In this document: positions 31,542 to 42,091 of the stretch, piece after piece
How positions within the stretch are numbered: position 1 is the stretch's first letter
Layout of the letters: every line of letters begins with the position of its first letter
NCBI GenBank assembly: GCA_032718475.1
Contig: JAUCBJ010009132.1
Coordinates: forward strand, 1-64,000
Length of the DNA stretch: 64,000 nucleotides
Origin: Nemertoderma westbladi
Taxonomy: Eukaryota > Xenacoelomorpha > Nemertodermatida > Nemertodermatidae
Direction: 5' to 3'
Translations under genes and position numbers: made by a program
The notes under the pieces: model-generated
Databases searched by the model: none
What the model was told of the DNA's origin: nothing
The model's input: only the letters and a program-made list of their open reading frames with translations

Positions 31542-32530
31542 CAGTTGCAAGTAAAGCGAAAAGCAGTTGCCAACTCGCCCTCGCTTCAGCAGATGATAGT
31601 GGCAATGGTGGAATTGGTCTATTGATGAATCCAACTGCACATGCAGCATTGGACAAAATAGACCAAATCTCTAACCGCATCATCCGTTGCCACTTCTCAT
31701 GTTCTGGAAGACTGGCTAAGAAGTTTCCTAAGGTGGTTCTGATTGTGTGTTACTCTCCAACTAGTGTTGCCACTGTAGAGGAGGTGGAAAATTTCTACCA
31801 GAATCTACAAGCAGCTACTGATGGAGTGGATCAGCATGCATTCTTAACATTCCTGGGAGACTTTAATGCAAGTCTGCATCAATCACCTACATCGCCCTGG
31901 GTCTATAGCAATAGTGTTAACCGAAATTCCGTCCATCTTCAGGATTTTATATCTGGAAATGGATTGTTTTCGGCTGGAACCCAGTTCAAGAAGCGAACTG
32001 GAAAGCTATGGACTCATAGTGTACCCAGTGGTCACAAGTCCCAGATAGACCATATCCTGTTTGGTAGGAAATACAGGAGCTCTATACAAGACTGTAATGC
32101 ATTTACACTACGACCCTTCTCCAGTGATCACTGCCTTATTGTGGCCAAGGTAAGACTTAGTCTGCGTGCTAGCAGAACAACGAAATCTGCCTTGCCGCGG
32201 CATGACTGGTCCTCTCTGTTGCAACAGCCAAGTGTGAGATCCAGCTTCACACTACAGCTGAGCAACAGGTATGAGGTTCTTGCCTCTGAGGCGGCAGATC
32301 ACTGTGAGGGCTATACTGCCTTCACAGAGGCAGTTAAGTTAGCAGCTGCAGAAACAGTTCCTGTATACCCTCGAAACAGGAAACGGGCCCCCTGGACTGA
32401 CAACAAAATTCAGAAGTGCCGAAATGACCTCTACAAGGCGCAGAAAGAGTCCCGACTCAAACAGACTACAGCGGCCAAGAATGCAGTTAAGGCTGCATCT
32501 AGGTCCCTGAGACAGGCAGTACTCTGTTAA
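31542..32530 (+). pseudogene. Apurinic-like endonuclease (EEP) of RTE-like LINE
   Basis: Exonuclease-endonuclease-phosphatase fold region. GGIGLLMNPTAH is followed by VVLIVCYSPTS. LGDFNA has the metal and substrate residues, SQIDHILFG the conserved aspartate-histidine pair, and SSDHCLIVAKVRL the catalytic SDH motif. The N-terminal strands are missing because of 5' truncation. The frame ends at a TAA at 32528; the linker to RT continues in another frame. In this family the enzyme nicks target DNA for target-primed reverse transcription. Confidence 0.85.
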
Positions 32531-34341
32531 TCTACAGGAGCTAATAAACCAACAGGTTGATGCCATCAATGATGCTGACGACAGCAGGCAATCATCCCAG
32601 GCATGGAGATCGATCAACTTGCTTGCTGGTCGAAAAAGCCAACCAACCACCAAGGTTAAGGCTGAATCACCAGCCGATCGCCTCAATGGTTGGAAGGCCC
32701 ACTTCGAAAAGCTCCTCAATAATGACAGGGTATTGCCTGATAACTTTATAGAAGTAAAAGTGTCTGAGTCTGTACTCCCAGATATTCCCATTGGTGATAT
32801 CTCCTTTGCAGAAGTGAAGGCTGCTGCAAAGAGCATTAAGACCAATCGTGCCAGTGGAGTAGATGGTGTTCCCCCTGAGGTCTTTAAAATACCTGAGTGT
32901 TTAAAGCTCATCTATCCCATCATAGTAGACATGTACCGAACAACAAGAGTCCCACAAGAAATGAAAACAAATAAGTTGGTGCCAGTTCCCAAGAAGGGCA
33001 ACCTAACACTCTATGGTTCTTTTCGGGGAATCTCATTGATCTCGATTGCTGCAAAGCTATACAATAGAATTCTATTAAATCGCATCAGGGATCCCATTGA
33101 GAGACTGCTCCGTGGAAATCAGAATGGGTTCCGTAAAGGTCGTGGGACCATGGAGCCCATTTTGGCACTTAGAAGGATAATTGAAGAGTTATCAAAAAGA
33201 AAGACAGGCATCTGGCTGTTATCTTTGTTGACTTCTTCAAGGCCTTTGATTCAGTCTCTCGCTCACGTATGTTCAGCATACTTTCATTATATGGGATTCC
33301 TGATGAAATTATTGCAGCAATCAGATCAGTATACGATGGTTCGACAACATTTGTGTCTACTGTTGACGGTGACACAGAACCATTTGAAGTGTTATGGGGC
33401 GTCCTCCAGGGAGACACACTTGCACCATTCTTGTTCATAATTGTAGTTGACTATGTTCTACGCATGTCCTTAGATCATCATAATGATGATGGGGTGATGA
33501 TATCTCCACCTACTGGCTCCAGAAGTCGAGGAAATCCTGCCAAGTACCTAACTGATCTAGACTTTGCTGATGACTTAGGAGTACTCTCAGAATCACTAGA
33601 GGGAGCCCAACGGCTCCTCAGCTCATTAGAACATGCTGCTTCTAGTGTTGGTCTTTTTATTAACTCCAGAAAGACCAAAATTTTGACAGTTAACTTTGAA
33701 AGTCCTCAGCAAGTCTCTGATCGGATGAGCATAAGCTCAAAAGATGGTATGCTTGAGCATGTGGATGACTTCTGTTACCTGGGATCATGGATCCGGAAGT
33801 CAGGTGAGGACCTTCGAATACGTAAGGGAAAGGCATGGGCAGCCTTGAATAGGACTTTCCAGGATTTGGAAGTCAACGAGAATTAATCGGAAACTTAAGG
33901 TCCGATTATTTAGAGCAGCAGTAGTTCCAGTACTCCTCTATGGGAGTCCATGCTGGGCTCTAACTGCTGAGGACACCAAATCTCTGGATGGCACATTCAC
34001 AAGAATGCTACGCCGGGTTCATTGTGTCAAGTACAATGCACACATCTCCAACCAGACACTATATAACATTGGAGGTGTCTCATTGGTTCCCCCAAGCTTG
34101 ACACTAGAACAAAATCGCCTCCGCTTTGCAGGACATTGCTTTCGCCGTGAGGACCAGCCAGTGCATAATCTTGTACTTTGGCAGCCTCATGGAGTGAATA
34201 AGCATGGTGGACAGCCCATGACTTTCTTGAGACGCATCTTAAAGGACACTGGCCTTGAAGATGCGGATGATCTAGCAAATGTCATGGGTGATAGGGAGTT
34301 GTGGCGGTGCAATTTTGTCGATAAGCCGGCACAGCATTCTT
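31542..34341 (+). mobile_element. RTE-like LINE (copy D), endonuclease plus RT
   Basis: The longest copy of this LINE family in the window. It is 5' truncated within the endonuclease and inserted into the BEL1 3' LTR. Its 3' end stops at CACAGCATTCT, before the (TAG)n tail, so that end is deleted. It has two coding parts, described separately. Relative to copy E it has a one-base deletion near 33199 and a one-base insertion near 33854. Confidence 0.85.
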
Positions 34342-34349
34342 TGATCATT
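32531..34349 (+). pseudogene. Reverse transcriptase of RTE-like LINE (copy D)
   Basis: Three frame segments: 32619-33440, 33269-33886 and 34005-34355. Compared with copy E, one A is missing in the run near 33199 and one base is gained near 33854. Motifs seen: DGVPPEVFK, FRGISLISIAAKLYNRI, QNGFRKGRGT, GVLQGDTLAPFLF and FADD. The C-terminal region ends with the CRREDQPVHN-type block. Inactive because of the frameshifts. Confidence 0.85.
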
Positions 34350-34369
34350 CTTTGATTCTTCCATCAGTA

Positions 34370-35520
34370 TTTTTTGTAAACCTTTTAATATACAAACTAT
34401 TGAGGATAAACCTGCATCCCCTTGGAATCTCGACAATTTTATCAGCGATCGGCTAATTCATTGCAACCTCGATATCCGATTCCGAGAAGACAAACTTTCT
34501 ACTACGTTAAAGGGAAAGTCTGTTGTAGAGAAAGTCCAGAGCTACAAGTCGGTAGTTATCTACCGAGGCTCTATCGGATCTCTAGACAGTCAATGGGCGC
34601 CAGTAGAGGTCGATGAAACTATCGCGTACCTCGAGTTTAATAATACTCTTGAGGTCATCCAACAATATGGCGTAATGCTGTATGATAACGAAGGTTCCTT
34701 ATTGGACAATGAACTCGGTTCGACCCGGCTGATACACATTTGTGGTTTAACAGGAGCCACACATGTTTTTATGCGAACCTCCCAGAATGCAAATACCACC
34801 TTTATACCTCCATCTTTCCAGGAGATGTTATCTCGACACTGTCAATTCGAGAAATCTTATCGGTATGTTCTCGAAACCAAGCAGCTCCCTGCTCTGGGTA
34901 TCAAACCCTCGATGATACCTCAACCCGTTCTGGACTTGATCTTTAACGAGAGGATCTGCAAACTCGGCTCTGAGATCTATCCAGATCTTTATAAGGACTT
35001 TGACTCTTTGTTGGATATCCCTTATCCCTTTGCAGATTCGCAAATTATCCTCTTATTTAACAGATTAGTCGATAACATTATGGAATCAAAGTCCATTGAT
35101 CCTACCCCAGAGTTGGACGATGATGGTGAATTCATCATTCCGTGGCATCTTGGACCGCAGCCCCTTATGAAATTTGCTTTTCGTTCTGCAGTGTCTCAGG
35201 GAAAGGATGCATTGCCTTCAGTGTGGTTCACGCACCCACAAAACTCCCCCCTTCAGGTTAGATTTGTCAAGTCTACGCCAAATGCTCCGACCGTCCACTG
35301 CACTATCCATATATTAGACTATTTGGAAGCCATACCTTCTTCAACTGTCCTCAATTCTCGGAACAGAGTGACAAATGTTTATTGAAAGGACATTATCCAA
35401 CTTCCTGCCCTTTCGACTCAACCCAAAGGGACGACGAGACATCTCTCATGAAATACATACGATTGTGGGAACACTCCATGGATTTACACCAAATCACACG
35501 ATTATGTTAAGAATCTTCCC
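34370..35520 (+). pseudogene. Diverged fragment of the BEL/Pao third ORF
   Basis: A diverged relative of residues ~620-1210 of the 1417-aa protein. From about 34379 the frame reads a PWNLDNFISDRLIHCNLD block that parallels PYNLDGFIKTRLVHWNLD. The open frame 34675-35385 contains YDNEGS, LGSTRLIHICGLTGATHVF and IPQPVLDLIFNERI. After a frameshift near 35300 the zinc-knuckle region follows as CPQFSEQSDKC and LKGHYPTSCPF. The first cysteine of the second knuckle is replaced by serine, and the frame stops at about 35510. No LTR is recognised nearby. It represents a separate lineage of the same third ORF. Confidence 0.8.
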
Positions 35521-35967
35521 GCTTTTATTTCAGAGTTTTTGCTCTCAATCCTTAAGCCTTCGCGATTGAAGTGCAACGTTCCCACCTACCTGATTATCAA
35601 TTCTTACTTACTGTTTCGGAGCTCGTTAATGTTCATTATATGCGTACGTTTTTCCATCACAAACCCTGGAGATTTAACTACATATAATGTGACGGGATCT
35701 AGGAGTTGGTTTCTAAACCCGACCGGTGTGTTGTTTGGTACTATACGCATCGCCGCGTCCATAGGCTGTTGAAAGGCTGTACTAAATATTGAGGCCGAAG
35801 GCCGTAGGAATAACTGAATTTTTAGTGTCAGTTGTTATAATGTCAGAACATAATAATAGCACAGTCAGAATATAATAGCACGGTAATGACGACGGTGAAA
35901 AACTGTTCCAGTCTCGCAACTCTACAGATACCAACTGAATCATAATCCACAAGTACAACGGTTACCA
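35521..35967. other. Unassigned stretch after third-ORF fragment
   Basis: About 450 bp with no supported gene. It may include the diverged 3' end of the element carrying the preceding fragment, but no match to either LTR family is visible. Confidence 0.4.
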
Positions 35968-36426
35968 CTAGACTTTGCTGATGACTTAGGAGTACTCTCA
36001 GAATCACTAGAGGGAGCCCAACGGCTCCTCAGCTCATTAGAACATGCTGCTTCTAGTGTTGGTCTTTTCATTAACTCCAGAAAGACCAAAATTTTGACAG
36101 TTAACTTTGAAAGTCCTCAGCAAGTCTCTGATCGGATGAGCATAAGCTCAAAAGATGGTATGCTTGAGCATGTGGATGACTTCTGTTACCTGGGATTATG
36201 GATCCGGAAGTCAGGTGAGGACCTTCGAATACGAAAGGGAAAGGCATGGGCAGCCTTGAATAGGCTTTCCAGGATTTGGAAGTCACCGAGAATTAATCGG
36301 AAACTTAAGGTACAATTATTTAGAGCTGCAGTAGTTCCAGTACACCTCTACTCCTCTATGGGAGTCCATGCTGGGCTCTAACTGCTGAGGACACCAAATC
36401 TTTGGATGGCACATTCACAAGAATGC
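35968..36426 (+). mobile_element. RTE-like LINE fragment, plus strand
   Basis: Begins inside the RT motif encoding the FADD box (CTAGACTTTGCTGATGACTT) and continues to ACAAGAATGCTAC. It carries a short internal duplication (CTCCTCTACTCCTCTATGG). It then meets an oppositely oriented LINE tail. Confidence 0.85.
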
Positions 36427-36720
36427 TACTACTACTACTACTACTAGGATCGGCATGCTGCATTGCAGCTGGATTTTTAAGAATGCTGTGCCGGCTTGTC
36501 AACAAAATTGCACCGCCACAACTCCCTACCACCCATGACATTTGCTAGATCATCCGCATCTTTAAGGCCAGTGTCCTTTAAGATGCGTCTCAAGAAAGTC
36601 ATGGGCTGTCCACCATGCTTATTCACTCCATGAGGCTGCCAAAGTACAAGATTATGCACTGGCTGGTCCTCACGGCGAAAGCAATGTCCTGCAAAGGGGA
36701 GGCGATTTTGTTCTAGTGTC
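36427..36720 (-). mobile_element. RTE-like LINE 3' end, minus strand
   Basis: Minus-strand 3' terminus with its (TAG)n tail at 36427-36447 and the last ~85 codons of the RT region. It is 5' truncated at 36720. Its tail abuts a plus-strand fragment of the same family, the same arrangement as at 19962/19963. Confidence 0.85.
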
Positions 36721-36959
36721 AAATTTTGTTCCAGCACTGTCTCTGTTGAATACCCATCACGAAAGGCTGATTGATATTTGTTAAGGATAGTAATAGTTAT
36801 AATAACTTAGTGCTATTTAGTAGCATAATCACTACTCTTTGAACAAACATTAGTATATAACTATATAGTTATTTCGTATATAATTAGGATAGAGTGTTGA
36901 ATAATAAAAGCATTGGTCAAAAATTTTTGATATTGATTATTTCCAATTTAATAATAATA

Positions 36960-37440
36960 ATAATAATACACAATTTCTTATTATGCGCCTTTTTCGCAAG
37001 GTTCAAAGGCGCAGTAGTAAAAACAGTTAGAAAGTCAGTTGAAGGCCCTATTTTATTATATAAACATGTTTTGAGTTGAGATTTGAATGATTCTAAATTA
37101 GTGCAAGTTCTTAAGCTAAGGGGGAGGCTGTTGAAAATAATTGGGACAGCATGTTTAAATGCACGGGAACCGACCGTCTTTAAGTTGTATCTTGGGACCA
37201 ATAAAGTCCACAGTTGTTGGGTTCTAGTCGGGTTGTAGTTTGGAGTCTACAGTTCTAAAATGTAAGACGGGGCGAGACCATTAAGCGCCTTCCACGTCAT
37301 GAGTGCAATCTTGTACTCGATACGGAAGGTGAGAGGCAACCAGTGAAGAGTTCGTAAAGTAGGGGTGATGTGAGACCGAACAGGTTGACCTGAAATAAGG
37401 CGGGCGCAGCTATTAAGTGCAAGTTGTAGTCTGTTGAGGG
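36960..37440 (-). mobile_element. CR1/L2-like LINE C-terminal fragment
   Basis: On the minus strand, frames from about 37440 down to 36960 read the C-terminal part of a CR1/L2-group RT. SCARLISGQPVRSHITPTL and LHWLPLTFRIEYKIALMTW come first, then SRAFKHAVPIIFNSLPLS and LESFKSQLKTCLYN. This sequence is typical of CR1/L2/Rex-type elements in animals. Catalytic RT motifs are absent. A frameshift lies near 37200-37230. Confidence 0.75.
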
Positions 37441-38869
37441 TTTATTATCAAATTAATTCATTATTTTCATTTTTTTTTCAAAAAAATTATCATTTTTTAC
37501 ATTTCGAAGCCAATAAAATGAGTTAGGATCAAAATTTTAAAATTCCGACCAATACTTTTGAAGACACCAATCTTGTGATTACTGTGTCCAAATTTCATCA
37601 AAAAATATTCAAAATTGGCAGAAGAGTATCATTATTAATTTCGTAGGAATGAAAAAATCCATTCCGAAATAATTGCCTTTAAAATAATGTGGTTCAATAT
37701 AACAGTGGTTTAAAGTTGCAATGGTATTGCAACTTTAGTGTCTGCAAGGCGAACTCCAAAACGGAACTCAATATCCAATATTTGGTTTATGTTGTTAAGC
37801 GGCTCTTTCTTTAGTTACGTAATTAATATTCGAGAACACTAAATTATTTAACATTGAGTAAGGCAGCATCAGGAGTTAAAGAACAATAAATTATTTAACA
37901 TTGAGTAAGGCAGCATCAGGAGTTAAAGAACAATAAATTATTTAACATTGAGCAAGGCAGCATAAGGGGCAGATGAAGCAATATAGTACAATACTGCAGT
38001 TCAATTTATTTTGTAACACAACTGTACTGTATACCGGTATCGCTATGTTTTAAGAATTAAGCAACAAAAAAGTACCAATTTAAGATTAAATTACGTATTA
38101 CATGGGAAAAAACGTAGAATACTAGTAAAAATTTCCCCCCCCCCCCCCCCTTCAATATTCTCTCGACCAATTATTAACCTCGCAGCGCTCGGTAAATAAA
38201 ATATCTCAAGAATAGTGAAAAAAAGTTCTACTTTTTTAATAAGTAATACATAATTATAGTGATAAATAATTAAATATATTTTAGGAAAACTAAATATTTT
38301 GATTATGTTTTTAAAATTTTGTGAAAAGTGATTATTTTTAATCGGTGGCTAAATGACTAAATAATGCTAGTTGTTATGTTAATTTCTGTTATTTCCAAAA
38401 CTTCCATTCCTCATTTCAAAAGGCCAAATATTCTGTGATTTTTCCGTTATTTTACCCAGGGGGACAAAGGGTAAAAATAACTAAAAAATAACACAATAAA
38501 ATGAGTATTACGTATAGTTATAAAGAGAGAGATGATAATTCCCATTTAATATATTATATTATAAATAAATAACTTCAATAAAAGTTCAATTATATGATTC
38601 AACTGCAAAATTCGGCAGGTTTTAACACGAATTTCTCGCTAATTATCTGTTGGTTTCAGCGTCAGCATCAGTACTGGCGACTCGGGGTTCATAACAAGTA
38701 ATTCTGTACAGGAATAACGAGTGTAAATAAATGAAAATTTAAATTTGCACAATTCTGCAACAACATTTTAAAGTATTATAATTGTTTGTGTAGCGCGATC
38801 TGGGTTACCCGCCTATATATAACTAATGCAGGTTGTGTTGGTATTAACTATTACTGAGGGGAGAATATC
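37441..38869. other. AT-rich intergenic region downstream of VPS37
   Basis: No gene found. It contains a three-copy 47-bp repeat (37841-37972) and a poly-C run near 38137-38152. Several TTTAAT/AT-rich words could serve as weak polyadenylation signals for the minus-strand VPS37 gene, but no canonical AATAAA was found in the right orientation close to its stop. Confidence 0.5.
37841..37972. repeat. 47-bp direct repeat, about 2.8 copies
   Basis: Units starting AAATTATTTAACATTGAG at 37841, 37888 and 37935. The first two are identical; the third carries changes (GAGCAAGG, CATAAGGGG). Confidence 0.9.
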
Positions 38870-39397
38870 TCACGTGGCGTAGTACGGCATTCCGTGTTCG
38901 CCTTCTCGTAATAACTGGGACATTTTCTCCACCTTAATCTCCCGTAGATGCGAGAGTTTACGTTTCTCCGTGTAAGTCTTAACGAATTCCGCCACCGCCA
39001 TCTCCCCGGACATAAAGGACTGGGCGATCCTCTCGCCTTCCTCATCCGCGTCCGCGGCCGCGCTCTGCAGCACCGCCAACGTCCCGTCCAACGACTGGTT
39101 CGAACACAACGACTCAAGCTTCGCTTTGTTCTCCATATAAGTATTCCTGAGTTTAATCCCCTCCTCGTGATTTAGGAGGAGTTTGTTTCGCGCGCTGTTT
39201 AGCCGGGGTTCACTCTTGAGGTTTTGTTCCGCTAGGTTTTTGTTGCTCGCTATAAGTTGTTCTCTCTCCTCCAGTATTCGTTTCACCTCGGGATTATCCA
39301 GGACTTTGGCGTTGATGGCGTCTTCATCATCGTTTAAACTCTGCAGTTCTGCACTCGATAAACGTTCGATGTCTCCAATAAAACTAACATTTGCCAT
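38870..39397 (-). CDS. VPS37-family ESCRT-I subunit (short, single exon)
   Basis: Intact 175-aa frame with ATG at 39397 (in-frame TAA immediately upstream) and TGA at 38870-38872. It matches the Mod(r) domain of VPS37 proteins along nearly its whole length. An N-terminal helix (LSSAELQSLNDDEDAIN) is followed by the coiled-coil block LIASNKNLAEQNLKSEPRLN and KLLLNHEEGIKLRNTYMENK. Next come EEGERIAQSFMSGEMAVAEF and the C-terminal TYTEKRKLSHLREIKVEKM. VPS37 is part of ESCRT-I with TSG101, VPS28 and MVB12/UBAP1, and acts in sorting ubiquitinated cargo at endosomes and in membrane scission. It lacks the proline-rich C-terminal tail of vertebrate VPS37B/C and the N-terminal UEV-like region of VPS37A. 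The coding region is GC-richer than its surroundings and has no intron, so it could be a retrocopy or a lineage-specific short gene. I cannot tell which paralogue it is. Confidence 0.85.
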   Translation of the reverse strand: MANVSFIGDIERLSSAELQSLNDDEDAINAKVLDNPEVKRILEEREQLIASNKNLAEQNLKSEPRLNSARNKLLLNHEEGIKLRNTYMENKAKLESLCSNQSLDGTLAVLQSAAADADEEGERIAQSFMSGEMAVAEFVKTYTEKRKLSHLREIKVEKMSQLLREGEHGMPYYAT

Positions 39398-40096
39398 TTA
39401 GAAATCTAATGTCTCTGGACTGCTAGGTCTACTGGCCTATGTTCGTTTGATTACTGGATTATCTGCTGAACTGGTTAACGAAGTGGCATATTACAACAAT
39501 ACTGCAATAGACACATAGAGCGAAAGAGGCCAGCCTGTTTTAATTAAGTAACGGCCAGACGGTACCGGTTAGGCTATATATTAGGAGCGAATGAGCTATC
39601 AGAAAATATAGTGGTAGTCTACGACAGTAGGCTAAGCCTAAGCTAGGCCAGTAGGCTACAGCATGTACAGCGGCTACGGGTACCTACCGGAAACCGGCTG
39701 ACCGGTACAGCTGTACATGGGCAGGCAGATAGTGTAGGTCATCGTCCTACTCTGCTACTACTGTAACTGTACCGGTTATGATTGTCTGATAGACCTACTA
39801 TTCACTATCAGACTATTGTCTTATTGGTATTTATTCTAATTCCCCATTTGTAACTGTCTAATAGCAGAATAGGCCTAGCCCGATTTCAATTGCAGAAATT
39901 TCAAACCACATACTGACATAACTTTAGAAATGAAGTATTGTATTGTATTGCTGTATTTTGTATGTAACCGGTACCCCTGCTGGCGGTACCATTCTCCAAT
40001 TAGGTCCGGCTCCGACACCTACAAATAACTGCAATTCCTACTGCAACTAGTACCGGGACCGGCAAGCCTAGCCTGCAGCTGTACAAGGTAGGGCAG
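39398..40096. other. Upstream region of VPS37, no gene
   Basis: Should contain the promoter and 5' UTR of the minus-strand VPS37 gene. No clear core promoter is visible. The stretch is dense in ACCGGT and AGGCCT/TAGGC palindromic words (for example 39560-39780 and 39965-40080). Confidence 0.5.
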
Positions 40097-40178
40097 CTAC
40101 TACTACTACTACAACTAGGATCGGCATGCTGCATTTTTAAGAATGCTGTGCCGGCTCGGCGCAACTCCCTATCACCCA

Positions 40179-40756
40179 TCAGACAGAACGACAGGTTGAT
40201 TAATGGTACCCCTACGCTAAGGCTCAGACACTTCGTGGTTCGCCCCACACGTTCGTGGGGACTTCACGCAGCACGAGGCTCAGTTATGAGACACAAATTA
40301 AAATTTAGAATATAATAAAAGCAGTACTCGTCTTCATTATAAGCCTTGTTGCGCTCGTCCTTATTTGTATTTAAATTTTTTTCCTAAACGCAAACTTGCG
40401 ATCTTTGTAGGCCTAACTATCGATGCGTTCAATAGCGAAGCCAGGTGTTTTATAGGAGTATAGTCAACGCAGTACTCGTCTTCGTTATAATCCTCGTTGT
40501 GCTCATCCTGATTTGTATTTAAATATATTTCCTAAACGCAGACTGGCGATCTTTATAACTATCGATGCGTTCAATATGCGAAGCCAGGTGTTTTATAGGA
40601 GTATAGGCCTAGTCAACGCAGTACTCGTCTTCATTACTGCCAGCCGGAAACTCGGAGCAATAGGCCTACTGCTTGTACAATGCGTGTCAATTTCAACAAC
40701 GCCAGGCACTGGGTGATGGCAGAGTGAGATTAAAAAACCGAATAATTTCATCCTCG
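40179..40756 (-). mobile_element. Family Q repeat inserted in LINE copy F
   Basis: Read on the minus strand it resembles the right end of the insert at 23849-25436, joined without a break to that insert's left end: CCCCACGAACG, TGT, GGGGCGAACC. It also carries three direct units of about 148 bp, starting at 40321, 40469 and 40618 in plus coordinates. Each encodes a short YNEDEYC-containing segment related to the frame downstream of 25115. It splits the LINE between CACCCAT and CATTTGC. Confidence 0.7.
40321..40700 (-). repeat. Tandem exon-like units of family Q, period 148 bp
   Basis: GCAGTACTCGTCTTC occurs at 40321, 40469 and 40618. On the minus strand each unit has an AAATCAG or similar acceptor-like end, then codons for NEDEYC, then (in the two complete units) a HLASHIE or similar segment. 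The first two units are complete and the third is partial. Confidence 0.7.
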
Positions 40757-41762
40757 GTCATTTGCTAGATCATCCGCATCTTCAAGGCCAGTGTCCTTTA
40801 AGATGCGTCTCAAGAAAGTCATGGGCTGTCCACCATGTCCACTCCATGAGGCTGCCAAAGTACAAGATTATGCACTGGCTGGTCCTCACGGCGAAAGCAA
40901 TGTCCTGCAAAGCGGAGGCGATTTTGTTATAGTGTCAAACTTGGGGGAACCAATGAGACACCTCCAATGTTATATAGTGTCTGGTTGGAGATGTTTGCAT
41001 TGTACTTGACGCAATGAACCCGGCGTAGCATTCTTGTGAATGTGCCATCCAGAGATTTGGTGTCCTCAGCAGTTAGAGCCCAGCATGGACTCCCATGGAG
41101 GAGTACTGGAACTACTGCTGCTCTAAATAATCGGACCTTAAGTTTCCGATTAATTCTTGGTGACTTCCAAATCCTGGAAAGCCTATTCAAGGCTGCCCAT
41201 GCCTTTCCCTTACGTATTCGAAGGTCCTCACCTGACTTCCGGATCCATGATCCCAGGTAACAGAAGTCGTCCACATGCTCAAGCATACCATCCTTTGAGC
41301 TTATGCTCATCCGATCAGAGACTTGCTGAGAACTTTCAAAGTTAACTGTCAAAATTTTAGTCTTTCTGGAGTTAATAAAAAGACCAACACTAGAAGCAGC
41401 ATGTTCTAATGAGCCGGAGGAGCCGTTGGGCTCCCTCTAGTGATTCTGAGAGTACTCCTAAGTCATCAGCAAATTTTAGATCAGTTAGGTACTTGGCAGG
41501 ATTTCCTCGACTTCTGGAGCTAGTAGGTGGAGTTATCATCACCCCATCATCATTATGATGATCTAAGGACATGCGTAGAACATAGTCAACCACAATTATG
41601 AACAAGAATGGTGCAAGACTGCAAGTGTGTCTCCCTGGAGGAGGACGCCCCATAACACTTCAAATGGTTCTGTGTCACCTTTAACAGTAGACACAAATGT
41701 TGTCGAACCATCGTATACTGATAATCTGATTGCTGCAATAATTTCATCAGGAATCCCATATA
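40757..41762 (-). pseudogene. Reverse transcriptase fragment of LINE copy F
   Basis: Minus-strand frames 40927-41352 and 41390-41653 give the RT palm (FADD region, mutated to KFADD context) and the C-terminal part with YLGSWI and CWALTAEDT. Small insertions disrupt the frame, for example GAGCCGGAGGAGCC near 41411 and GACTGCAAG near 41617. It ends at the CR1/L2-like insertion. Confidence 0.8.
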
Positions 41763-42091
41763 GATAGATAGATAGATTTATTTATACATTATGTAAAAAC
41801 AATAACAAATACACCAAACAATGTACCGGTATAAAGGTATTGTCCAACATAACATATAGGATTACCCCTAAAGCTTTGCAGCTTATTTCCAAGGGGGTCC
41901 TTTATGTTACTTGGTCACAAATACAATATTACACTACGCTAACCTAAAACCCATATAAAACGTAATTACACTATGTACATGTACAACTTTACCGAGAGCG
42001 TGACAATGTCCGACTCAACGATAAAGATGTAATGTACAGAACAATTTATTATAAAACGTAATTACAGTATAAATAGTAAATAATTAATAAA

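Noticed and set aside
36917-37201. A 94-aa minus-strand gene
   Set aside because: The sequence continues upstream as the C-terminal region of a CR1/L2-group reverse transcriptase, so it is a LINE fragment, not a gene.
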